From the NCBI GenBank assembly GCA_020002185.1, contig CM034534.1, forward strand, positions 34,705,559 through 34,769,558: a stretch of 64,000 bases of DNA. Direction: 5' to 3'. The stretch comes from Paraescarpia echinospica (Eukaryota; Annelida; Polychaeta; Sabellida; Siboglinidae). Below are positions 54,801 through 61,745 of this stretch, piece by piece. Below the pieces are notes generated by a model. That model was not told the origin of the DNA. It saw nothing but the letters and a program-made list of their open reading frames with translations, and searched no databases. The translations under genes were made by a program, and so were the position numbers. Within the stretch, counting starts at the first letter, position 1; each line of letters begins with the position of its first letter.

Positions 54801-55917
54801 ACGCGCGCCGATCGCTTATGTACGAGAAGTGCGACTCGTACAGGTTGACGTTCAGCGTCGTGGGGTGCGCTTCGAGCGATCGACGGACTAGTTCGGCGAC
54901 GTCGTTCGTCAGTCGACGATAGACGACGACGTTGATGCCGAAAACCGTCTCCACGCGATCCAGTTCGTTCAGGCGCACGCCGCCACCGTTCGAGGTCGTC
55001 GCCGTGTCGCGACGATACCGCGCGTGCAGACGTTTAGCGTCTTTCGTTAAACGGTTCGTATGACGGATACTTTGGCCTCGTCGGTGACCTTGCAGGTGAA
55101 GGGCGATGCATCGGAAGAGACACAGATGGTCGTCGTAGGGCGCGCCTCGAACATCGTTCGTCAACGACACGATGGACCTGTTGAGGCGCACGTAGGCGGG
55201 AAGCGTCGTCACGCCAACGCAGCCGATAGGATGATTGATGATGACGTTCACGAAGTAGGTGGCGTTAGTTACGAGCTCGACGATCCATCCCGAGTCGGGA
55301 CGCTGCGCGATGGCGTACTGCAGTACGTCGGTAGTGCGCACGGCGTCGAGGAATCGTTCGAATGAACGGCTATCGGTAACTAGGGCGGGTGTTTCGAGGA
55401 GGCGTCCGCAACAGTTACACGAAGAATGAAAATATCGGTACCGACCCGACACCTTGTGGCGTAATACAAAACCATAACTAACGTTAATTTTAAACGCGTT
55501 CTTTTGCGCGCGAAACATTTCCCTCAGACGCGGTTCGAGTACGCGCGTACTCGTACAGGCGGTCATACGATAGTTGTAACGCGACTGTATGACGCCGCGC
55601 GCCACCGACGTCTCTATGCTACGCCGGTGCTCGTCTACGACACGCTGTAGATCGTCGGGCGACGGCGGCGCGCTAGCGGCGGCCTCCACTGATTCACTAC
55701 TAGGTGGCGACGAACGGCCACACTGCAGCCTCAGATGTCGTAGCATAGCGTAACGCGTGGTGTATAGCTTGCCACATTTTGGACACTCTCGACCTTTTAC
55801 GCATAGCGCTTCGTCGCCGCACTTTTTCGAACTCTTTACGTGTCGTTCTAACATCGACTGCGTCGCGAAATAGCGCCCACATTTCGGACATTGCCATGAC
55901 GATGGTGGTGGTGGCAT
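51868..55917 (-). CDS. PolB: Protein-primed DNA polymerase B with zinc fingers and OTU-like segment (1349 aa)
   Basis: The product starts with two zinc fingers (CPKCGRYFATQSMLERH near residue 10; CPKCGKLYTTRYAMLRH near 45). Around residue 262-270 lies YDDHLCLFRCIAL and near 360 NLYESHFSYISD, the Cys and His surroundings of OTU-like peptidases. A third finger (YKCGKCGSVLWRSAHNLRRH) follows near 378. The 3'-5' exonuclease shows FDFECYF and FNSGKYDLNV; polymerase motif A is FDANGLYLWAI and motif B KLLGNSSYGK. Motif C reads YDFVDADSAY. Compared with element 1, about 15 residues just before D-x-D-S are missing in frame. The enzyme would replicate the linear genome with a protein primer. ATG lies 30 bases after a TATA box. 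Confidence 0.9.
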   Translation of the reverse strand: MPPPPSSWQCPKCGRYFATQSMLERHVKSSKKCGDEALCVKGRECPKCGKLYTTRYAMLRHLRLQCGRSSPPSSESVEAAASAPPSPDDLQRVVDEHRRSIETSVARGVIQSRYNYRMTACTSTRVLEPRLREMFRAQKNAFKINVSYGFVLRHKVSGRYRYFHSSCNCCGRLLETPALVTDSRSFERFLDAVRTTDVLQYAIAQRPDSGWIVELVTNATYFVNVIINHPIGCVGVTTLPAYVRLNRSIVSLTNDVRGAPYDDHLCLFRCIALHLQGHRRGQSIRHTNRLTKDAKRLHARYRRDTATTSNGGGVRLNELDRVETVFGINVVVYRRLTNDVAELVRRSLEAHPTTLNVNLYESHFSYISDRRAYTKTYKCGKCGSVLWRSAHNLRRHEATCEGGVRHVFPGGVYRPTASVLERLDDEGIDVGDDDLRYYPYRATFDFECYFADNDLPTNSDKCRWIARHELLSVSVASNVPGHEAARCYVTTGDSSELARRLIDDLEAVSAAACAILRPRYDATFEALDAFDADWRRRCNDDDADASPYATLADRLWTYLRQMPVLGFNSGKYDLNVVKKYLTPLLITDDAQHTSSAFTIKRQNNYMCLSTTTLKFLDITNYLAPGVSYDRFLKAYGCSATKGYFPYEHIDALSRLDETALPSREAFYSQLKREGISAEAYEICATAWRDEGMTSMRDFLVWYNNRDVAPFLEAVDRQFAFYRRRRIDMFKDAISVPGLTLLYLFNDLPKSIHFSLFNEPNKDLHRLLQAQTSIRGGAPCRSIVGFDANGLYLWAIMQEMPTGWYTRRRAENAFRAERVHRYGRMAVEWLTRVEAETGARIRHQLNGREKRIGKHRVDGWCAATRTAYQFHGCYFHGCPTCQAHVTTNAVNGQPMTTLYAATIAVTAYLRRFVDEVVEMWECQWHAVQPPAVPTPPDASRWQPTAAITLSTILEAVRDGSLFGLVQCDIAVPEALRDKFAEMQPVFKNVDIVRDDLSPFMRDYAESHDLLTRPQRTLVGSYFGAAILLATPLLRWYLAHGLVVERVYQIVEYAPIACFRRFGDAVSTARREGDIDPDKSIIADTFKLLGNSSYGKTITRVDRHREIKYATPVGASMLVNNRRFRQLDVVVDDALYEVALNKRKIVYGLPIHIGYFVLQYAKLRMLEFYYDFVDADSAYIALAGRVVDALVPEERREHYFRNRSLWFPAECCDAHVDAYVRRRVAGLAWDGEAACCARRRLFDRRTPGLFKEEWRGDGIAALCSKTYYCFGGVAGPKYSTKGLSKRQNADIDEHTFLAILRDRRNGVGWNRGFQVKDSSVLTYVQERAALSYFYAKRRVLDDGVTTAPILV

Positions 55918-55946
55918 TCTCTCTAATGATATTTTTCGAGCGTCGC

Positions 55947-55954
55947 TATTTATA
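55947..55954 (-). promoter_or_regulatory. TATA box of PolB
   Basis: On the minus strand TATAAATA lies about 30 bases upstream of the PolB ATG, leaving almost no 5' leader. Confidence 0.6.
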
Positions 55955-55964
55955 ACGGCGACGG

Positions 55965-56275
55965 GGACGGTGGTGGTGGTGGTGGTGGTAAGTACACCCT
56001 AGCGGGAAGAATGTTCTAACTGTGTGGTGGTTTTTCTAACTAACCCTAGCGGTGGTGGTGGTGTGTAGCGGGAAGATTTTTCTAACGGTGGAATGTTCTA
56101 ACTGTGTGGTGGTTTTTCTAACTAACCCTAGCGGTGGTGGTGGTGTGTAGCGGGAAGATTTTTCTAACTGTGTGATGGTGGTGGTTTTTCTAATCTAACC
56201 CTAGCGGTGGTTTTTCTAACTAACCCTAGCGGTGGTGGTGGTTTTTTCTAACTAGCGGTAATTTTTCTAACTAGG
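55965..56275. repeat. Tandem repeats in the PolB upstream region
   Basis: Units with GGTGGTGGTGG, TTTTTCTAACTAACCCTAGCGG and GTGTAGCGGGAAGA alternate four to five times. No coding potential is seen; the repeats sit between the PolB promoter and the next gene end. Confidence 0.8.
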
Positions 56276-56385
56276 TAACTCGGAAACGGAAAGAACATTT
56301 TCAACGTTTTATTCGGTACTTTTACAACAGTGTGAAGCCTTCGTTTCGATAGCAAGCAAATGTTCTCTATTCTACTAGTGTTCGT

Positions 56386-57036
56386 TCATTCCAGTCCGCT
56401 CCGACGTTGCACGTACGTGTGCACGGCCGACTCGAGTTGCACGCGATTCATGTAATCTCGCCAATTCGTCCCCAACAACCAGTTGGATACAAATTGGACC
56501 AAATACAATTCTCCTGCACGGCCCGTTTGCGGCTGCTGATCACCGGAAGAAATCGTCACCGTAGTCTCGCTTAGTATATGGACTAGTCTCGTAAAACACG
56601 GAATAAGTGATCGTCGTAGGAACGTTTCCATGACCTCGTTGAAGTGCCGCGTCACGATACACCCCGGCTTAACGTAACGTTGCATGTAGACGCGATTCGG
56701 CCGCCCCGCGCGATAGCCGGCCATGTGAACGTAGGGGCAGCCTTCATTTGATTCGCATAGCCCGCAATGGTCTCGTGCCTTCTCCAGAACCATTTCGCCG
56801 ATAGTCTCGGCGATGAGATCCATAGCCAGTCGTTCGTAACGTACGATCAACTGACTCCGGCTCGGCACGACGAGTTGCCGACACGTCCCCAGCTCCTCCG
56901 ATACGCTCCAGTACGGTCCCATCGTCGCCAGGCTGTCGTTATACGTCGGTGGAGGGGGGCGCGTTCGGGGCGATCCCAGCGCCTCCTCGATTATCGCCTC
57001 CAATACGTGAGCGTCACGTACTCCTCCGCCACTACC
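56386..57036 (-). CDS. Polinton right-arm protein with Cys/His motif (216 codons from acceptor)
   Basis: The frame opens exactly after CTGTAG (57037-57039) in phase 0 and runs to TGA at 56386. The first ATG is about 37 codons inside. The core ETIGEMVLEKARDHCGLCES, EGCPYVHMAGYRAGRPNRVY and RRSLIPCFTRL matches the element 1 protein at 28647-29609. Cys-x2-Cys with a near His may bind metal. No known domain is recognised. The splice-dependent start is inferred. Confidence 0.6.
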   Translation of the reverse strand, partial: GSGGGVRDAHVLEAIIEEALGSPRTRPPPPTYNDSLATMGPYWSVSEELGTCRQLVVPSRSQLIVRYERLAMDLIAETIGEMVLEKARDHCGLCESNEGCPYVHMAGYRAGRPNRVYMQRYVKPGCIVTRHFNEVMETFLRRSLIPCFTRLVHILSETTVTISSGDQQPQTGRAGELYLVQFVSNWLLGTNWRDYMNRVQLESAVHTYVQRRSGLE

Positions 57037-57138
57037 CTACAGCACAAAGCAGTTATACTCTTTACGTGATATCACCGTCAGCAACGCGTGTATGAAGTCG
57101 CTCATACACTCACGTCTGGTGTGTTGCATCAGAGCGTC
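57037..57138 (-). CDS. Small ORF between acceptors (33 codons)
   Basis: Opens after TTGTAG at 57139-57141 in phase 0 with DALMQHTRRECM and ends at the TAG that forms the next acceptor. A strong donor-like GTGAGT lies inside (about 57108-57113), so it could instead be a short exon. Evidence for a product is weak. Confidence 0.3.
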   Translation of the reverse strand, partial: DALMQHTRRECMSDFIHALLTVISRKEYNCFVL

Positions 57139-57162
57139 CTACAACACATTATTATGATTAGT
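57139..57162 (-). promoter_or_regulatory. 3' splice acceptor with GACTAAT
   Basis: Minus strand GACTAATCATAATAATG and TGTTGTAG. The preceding ORF ends at the TAA in GACTAAT. Confidence 0.5.
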
Positions 57163-57325
57163 CCTCATCCCCCTCCTCCTCCTTCTTCTCCTCCTCCTCC
57201 TCCTCCACTGACCCCGCCGGCACACCCCGTTCCAACAACGTTCTTACGAACGTTGCAACCTCGTCGTACTGAGCGCGAATCCTTTCGTTGTTTGCAAGCA
57301 TTTTTTGGAGTACGCAGCGCACTTC
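57158..57325 (-). CDS. Small helical acidic ORF (55 codons)
   Basis: Opens after TTTAG (acceptor AG 57326-57327) in phase 0: EVRCVLQKMLANNERIRAQY, then an Glu-rich tail ending GDED and TAA at 57158-57160. That TAA is part of GACTAAT, the presumed branch point of the next acceptor. The helical part resembles the 64-codon ORF upstream, as if the two were duplicated. Confidence 0.45.
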   Translation of the reverse strand, partial: EVRCVLQKMLANNERIRAQYDEVATFVRTLLERGVPAGSVEEEEEEKKEEEGDED

Positions 57326-57352
57326 CTAAAGCACATAAAGCACAACTGTTAG
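57326..57352 (-). promoter_or_regulatory. 3' splice acceptor with TACTAAC
   Basis: Minus strand TACTAAC, then a T-rich stretch and GCTTTAG, with the 55-codon ORF starting in phase 0 after AG. The TAA of the preceding ORF is inside TACTAAC. Confidence 0.6.
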
Positions 57353-57543
57353 TACATCAAACTACTACGAAATAGGCTTGCTTCATAGGCCAACCAAAAC
57401 GCTCTTATATATTGTTCGGCCGACTCGGCTAATAGTTCAAAGCTCTGCTTGCTTAGTTCCAGCCCCTGACGATCTCTCATTCGTTGTCGTTCGTTGGCGT
57501 GCTTCAATAAATCTACCAGTAGCGGCCAATTTTCCTCCTCTTC
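57349..57543 (-). CDS. Small helical ORF (64 codons)
   Basis: Opens after TTTGTAG (acceptor AG 57544-57545) in phase 0 with EEEENWPLLVDLLKHANERQ, continues as a likely coiled helix (SFELLAESAEQYIRAFWLAY) and ends at TAA 57349-57351 inside TACTAAC. It has no initial ATG. Its start resembles a segment in the element 1 right-arm protein (DTPWPLLEVDY). Confidence 0.45.
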   Translation of the reverse strand, partial: EEEENWPLLVDLLKHANERQRMRDRQGLELSKQSFELLAESAEQYIRAFWLAYEASLFRSSLMY

Positions 57544-57574
57544 CTACAAACAACACAACAACAACAACATTAGT
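57544..57574 (-). promoter_or_regulatory. 3' splice acceptor with GACTAAT
   Basis: Minus strand GACTAAT followed by a TTG-rich tract and TTTGTAG. The RPA-like stop codon is inside GACTAAT. Confidence 0.55.
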
Positions 57575-58334
57575 CATCGTCGTTGTCATATCTTTTTAGT
57601 GTGCGGACTGTATACGAGGGGTCCCCGTTCCAAGTCGTCTTCCGCACACTAATCTCCACTTTAGTACCGGTTAACTCGAGCACGGTATCGCGGAGATCCT
57701 CCTCGTTCAATTCCGTCAGGTACTCGGCCGTGAACTCGACGAGATTAGACATTTGGCTATCGAACAACGTAAGCCAAAGCTCGTCTTCGTCCTCCTCGCC
57801 GTCCTTCACCATCACACGCAACGCGAAGAAATATTTCGGTACAAACACTTCCCCGTGCGTTCGACATATCAGGGCCCCGTCTTTGTTTGTCTGTAATTTC
57901 CGGCGACAACGGGAACATCCCAAATAGGTGGTGCCGGGTTCGCCTTTGTACGAGACGGCCTCGATCGTAACGGGTGACAGGATTCTATATACGCCGTTGA
58001 CGGCGCACTTCAGATGTCTCAGACTCACCGCTGTGGCGCGTGTCGACGCCGTCGATTCACGCTCCATCGAACCGCTCCGCGACAGGACCGGGGGCTGCGC
58101 TGCCGTCTCGTCGGGCTGTTCCAAGCGCGCCTCTTCGGCGCTCCGTTTTCGGCCGACCGTCAACTGGGCCGCGATCAGCGTAACGGGACGCTTAACGGGC
58201 GGTGACACCCCCGTTGACAAGGCTGCAATCAGTGCCGAAGGTTGACTGCTGCTGGCCGCCGCCGCCGCCTTCATCGACTGCTTACGCGGCGCCTTCGACT
58301 TTTTTGTTTGTTCTTGTTGACTTTCATCCGCCAT
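57570..58334 (-). CDS. RPA1-like zinc-ribbon/OB-fold protein (254 aa)
   Basis: From the ATG at 58332-58334 a Lys/Ala/Ser-rich N-terminus (about 115 residues, with a possible nuclear signal GRKRS) is followed by a domain with Cys140, Cys143, Cys157 and His160 (YLGCSRCRRKL and ALICRTH), FALRVMVKD, ELWLTLFDSQ, a helix (EYLTELNEEDLRDTVL) and VEISVRKTTW. This is the order of the C-terminal DNA-binding domain of the large RPA subunit. A virus-encoded ssDNA-binding protein would suit protein-primed replication by the adjacent PolB. It ends with TAA that lies in GACTAAT, the presumed branch point of the next acceptor. Element 1 has a frameshifted homologue. Confidence 0.75.
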   Translation of the reverse strand: MADESQQEQTKKSKAPRKQSMKAAAAASSSQPSALIAALSTGVSPPVKRPVTLIAAQLTVGRKRSAEEARLEQPDETAAQPPVLSRSGSMERESTASTRATAVSLRHLKCAVNGVYRILSPVTIEAVSYKGEPGTTYLGCSRCRRKLQTNKDGALICRTHGEVFVPKYFFALRVMVKDGEEDEDELWLTLFDSQMSNLVEFTAEYLTELNEEDLRDTVLELTGTKVEISVRKTTWNGDPSYTVRTLKRYDNDDD

Positions 58335-58370
58335 GTTGCGGAAGAACGTCTGCTGCTTGCTGCTCTGTAG

Positions 58371-58396
58371 AAAGAATACACGGTTAGAAGTTCGGC
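58371..58396 (-). promoter_or_regulatory. 3' splice acceptor upstream of the RPA-like ATG
   Basis: Minus strand TTCTAACCGTG, then TATTCTTTCTACAG, followed in phase 0 by ten codons and the ATG. Element 1 has a similar acceptor (TTTACAG near 30469) at the matching place. Confidence 0.5.
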
Positions 58397-58424
58397 GTCA
58401 TACAATATAACATTTTCTCACCCG

Positions 58425-58431
58425 TTTTATA
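58425..58431 (-). promoter_or_regulatory. TATA box upstream of the RPA-like gene
   Basis: Minus strand TATAAAA in GGTATAAAACGGG lies about 95 bases before the ATG. Confidence 0.55.
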
Positions 58432-58444
58432 CCTTTTCCAAATA

Positions 58445-59240
58445 ACACGCATGCGCACTTCACCCTAATACGTCATCTTATTCAATTATCAGTGTGAGTG
58501 CCTCGTACATTTCAGACATTTTGTTTTCGAAAAAAAGCATCCGGTCACCTCGGTACATTCGCCGTTAAATCTCTCCTTACATCGATTTTCTCTAATATCG
58601 ATGCACCTCGCGTGTCCTGACTCCACAGAGAATCTATACAACGTTTAGTTTCGTGCTTTTAACGTTTCGTTTATTGTTTTTGAAATGTCATTGTCTACAC
58701 TATAACGCGCATGCGCACTTCACTCATATCCTTATCTTTTTTCAATTATCGTCGCGCATACTTCATCCAACCCAGGCATTTTGTTTTCGGAAAAAAGTTA
58801 GCGTTCACGTCAGTGCATACATCGTCAAATGTGACTTTTACCGCAAATTTCTCTAATATCTATGCATCTCGTGTGTCCTGATCCCCCAGCGATCTTATAC
58901 AACGTTTTATTTCGCGCTTTTAACGTTTCATTTATCGTTTGTAAAAATCCATTGTTCTCCGTTCACATTCCAACTCGTTAAGTCACGCGCAACAGATGTC
59001 ACACATGTGCGCTTAACGCATTCCGTTTACTCTCCGAGGAATTTGTTTTAGGAAAAAAAGCTAACGTTCACGTCAGTGCATTCATCGTCAAATGTGACTT
59101 TTACCGCAAATTTCTCTAATATATACGCATCTCGTGTTTCCTGACCCTCCAGTGATCGTATATAACGTTTAATTTCGTACTTTTAACGTTTCGTTTAACG
59201 TTTGTAAAAATCCCTTTGTTCTCCGTTCACATGTCAATCA
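58445..59240. repeat. Three about 270-bp repeats between divergent genes
   Basis: Units near 58445, 58705 and 59000 share a GCATGCGCACTT-like head (GCGCATGCGC in the second), ATTTTGTTTT with an A-run, TTCTCTAATAT and CGTTTAATTTCG boxes. The head in unit two is a perfect NRF-1-type palindrome, and two units hold TTCACGTCAGTGCAT. They probably carry promoter or enhancer sites for the divergent genes, like tandem enhancers in small DNA viruses. Confidence 0.75.
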
Positions 59241-59353
59241 AAATCAGTCGTAGTGTCATGCGCCGCCGCCACCGCTGTTTTCACGACGCGCACATTTCAT
59301 ACACGCTTTTACAACCACGCAAACACGTCGTCTCCACCCATCGCTCTCACAAC

Positions 59354-60347
59354 ATGTCCACAACGAAACCACGGTAAGACATTTTATTTAAATGCACGTT
59401 TTTATTGTTGTATTTAAACAGTGCTTACTATAACATGCATGCATTTTATTTAAATGCATGTTTTTATTATTTAAATGTTTTACTAGTATGCACGTTTTTA
59501 TTGTTGTAATGCATGTTTTCACTAGTTTTGCATGCATGCATTTTATTTAAATGCACGTTATTTAAATGCATGTTTTTATTATTTAAATGTTTTACTAGTA
59601 TGCACGTTTTTATTGTTGTAATGCATGTTTTCACTAGTTTTACCGTTTAAACATGCATGCATGCATTTTATTTAAATGCACGTTTTTATTGTTAAACACA
59701 TGTATTTTTAACATGCATACATTTTATTTAAATGCACGTTTTTATTGTTGTTTTATTTAAATTGTTTTATCGTTTAAATGCATGTTGTATTATTTAATGC
59801 ATACTAGTACGCATTTTACCGTTTAAACATGCATGCATTTTATTTAAACAATGTATTTTACCAAGACAGTATTTTATTTCAATTTACTATCTCACTCATT
59901 TTATTCATCCTTTGTCTATTTCATAGACCGATCCAACTGCCTACAAGGGACACGTATACCCCGCGTAGGGCGATTGTCCTCCCCGACGCGTCGACGACAA
60001 AGTCGACACCAACATGCAAGGTCACGCCGTCCGTCCGTGCGCCGGCTTCGCCAGCGCCGGCGTCCAATGTCACAGCAGCAGCAGCTTACTACAGTGACGA
60101 TGAAATTGTTCCCGATCTAGCGCGAGTGTTTCTCGTGAAGCTTCCAAACGGCTTATGGAGGACACTAACGCCTCCAGAACTCTATCGGCGGGAAGGCTTC
60201 GGTCTTCCGCCGGAGATCGCCTCCTCGCCGGCGACCGACAGGCGCCAACAACTCTATCGGCGGGAAGGCTTCGGTCTTCCGCCGGCCTCCTCGCCGGCGA
60301 CCGACAGGCGCCAACCCGTCGGTCGCGGGCGAACGCTGCTATATTAA
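59354..60347 (+). CDS. Divergent two-exon gene (146 aa)
   Basis: Exon 1 (59354-59373) starts at ATG and ends before GTAAGA. Exon 2 (59927-60347) follows a pyrimidine tract with TTTCATAG. The junction keeps frame and the ORF ends at TAA 60345-60347. The product starts MSTTKPR, has a Thr/Pro/Ala-rich part, an acidic YYSDDEIVPDLARVFLVKLP, then two tandem about 20-residue repeats (LYRREGFGLPP, SSPATDRRQ). No known domain. By position it corresponds to the element 1 gene 30887-31630. Confidence 0.6.
59385..59870 (+). repeat. AT-rich repeats filling the intron
   Basis: Boxes such as TTTATTTAAATGCACGTTTTTATTG and ATGCATGCATTTT recur many times. They lie wholly within the predicted intron of the divergent gene. 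Confidence 0.75.
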
Positions 60348-60625
60348 TAAATATTCCAGTCACTACTCACGTTTTCACGCGTCAATTTTCAATGCATAAA
60401 CACCCTACTGAATGTTAGTGTATTTATGCATTTGATAATCCCACGACTAGACGTATTTAAACGCATTGCTTTCGTTTTAATCCGTCCACCAGAACAACGC
60501 CGTTAGCCAGCTATGCTGTCATCCAGGGGTCAAAGACCAGTAGGGCAGCAGCCCTTATCGCTGCAGCAGTCGTCGTCGCTCCTCTTGCTGTCAACATCAC
60601 ATACGGGGACATCTCAACGTTTATA

Positions 60626-60935
60626 CAATGGTTTTAATACACAATGGTTAGCGTATTGCTTACGTCAGCACAACTCCTACCCCAGCGTATTGCTTACGTC
60701 AGCACAACTCCTACCCCAGTTATAGGTGGTCCGTTTATACAATGGTTTTAATACACAATGGTTAGCGTATTGCTTACGTCAGCACAACTCCTACCCCAGC
60801 GTATTGCTTACGTCAGCACAACTCCTACCCCAGTTATAGGTGGTCCACTTCACTTTAGCGTGGTTATAAAGTACGAAACTAAACTTATATACTTTAGCAT
60901 GGTTATAAAGTACGAAACTAAACTTATATACTTTA
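60626..60935 (+). repeat. Tandem duplications near the right terminus
   Basis: A about 108-bp unit (60626-60733) is repeated at 60734-60845; inside each, GCGTATTGCTTACGTCAGC is itself doubled. A third pair, a 39-bp block (TTTAGCATGGTTATAAAG and so on), follows at 60855-60930. The TTACGTCAGC box also occurs in both terminal repeats. Confidence 0.8.
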
Positions 60936-60939
60936 TTAT

Positions 60940-61269
60940 TAAACGCATTATTGCTTACGTCAGCGCGCTCTAGGTACGGCGTTGATCGCTAGGACTAAAA
61001 TACTCTCTGCACTCACCGCTAGGTGGCATCTCTCTAGTGTACTGTCAATCATCCAATTAGTATCAAATTACATCGCTCATCAATCACGTTTTTTATAAGT
61101 AGGTTTCCCAAACTCATTAGTGTCAACCACAAAGCCTTTGATCTTTTTTTATGCATAGGATTAGTCTCGCATTTTTGCTGACTCAGCGGTGTGCCCGAAA
61201 ACGATTAGGGGTCATTAAATTCTTTTTTATAAGTAGGCTTTTGAGATCGTACAGCTCTTACTATCTACT
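60940..61269 (-). repeat. Polinton 2 right terminal inverted repeat
   Basis: Inverse of 38175-38504. It is followed by the target duplication AAGGCA at 61270-61275. Confidence 0.95.
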
Positions 61270-61275
61270 AAGGCA

Positions 61276-61640
61276 AGACTTATACTTTTCTGGAAAGGTA
61301 CATCTCAAGAAGCGTTACCATCCACGACAGTTGCAGCAAGACTGCACTTCAGGAGGACCCACTAACAGGCAAAATGTGGATCCAAGCCCATTGCGTCCAT
61401 CCAGAATTTCCAGACGTACCTTGCTTGGGTGGAAACTGAAGGCCTGTGACCGAACCTGGTAACTCTCCCCACTATTCCAGATGCCTGTAATGCGGCAATG
61501 TTGTGCAGTTTTACCAAATAGTGGGTCGGCAACAAATGTAGCTGTTGAAAGTCAATACTGTCGTGTGCCGGTCTGTGCACAAGTTGCCGAAACACCGAAA
61601 ACTGATGACGGCTGTAAAAGCAATTGATTCAGATTCTTAG
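61276..61640 (+). pseudogene. Transposon gene, right part
   Basis: Beyond the Polinton, frames in the plus strand show Cys/His-containing pieces (GKMWIQAHCVHPEFPDV and FQMPVMRQCCAVLP) broken by stops. They are taken as the far part of the gene that ends at 38174. Family assignment of this piece is weak on its own. Confidence 0.4.
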
Positions 61641-61667
61641 AACTGGATATCACAGAACTAGATAAAC

Positions 61668-61709
<42 letters not shown>

Positions 61710-61710
61710 T

Positions 61711-61745
<35 letters not shown>
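61668..61745. repeat. TA/CATA microsatellite
   Basis: Long alternating TA runs with a TGTGTGTTTG interruption. Confidence 0.9.

Larger units (their letters stand above)
38175..61269. mobile_element. Polinton/Maverick element 2 (young)
   Basis: The 330-bp inverted repeats begin AGTAGATAG and are nearly identical. A perfect 6-bp duplication AAGGCA flanks them, as expected for Polinton integrase. All core genes are present: NADAR, ATPase, integrase, penton, major capsid, protease, polymerase B, RPA-like. The assembled length of 23,095 bp includes a 1000-N gap and a second, damaged copy of about 4.7 kb of the late block. Without that duplication the element would be about 17.5 kb, normal for Polintons. 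Confidence 0.95.

Noticed and set aside
56386..57036. Rb-binding LxCxE oncoprotein-like motif, as reported in some adintoviruses
   Set aside because: I looked in the right-arm proteins of both elements and found no L-x-C-x-E.
57108..57138. 25-base micro-exon using the GTGAGT donor
   Set aside because: Joining it to the next acceptor does not keep an open frame, whereas the uninterrupted ORF does; kept only as an alternative.
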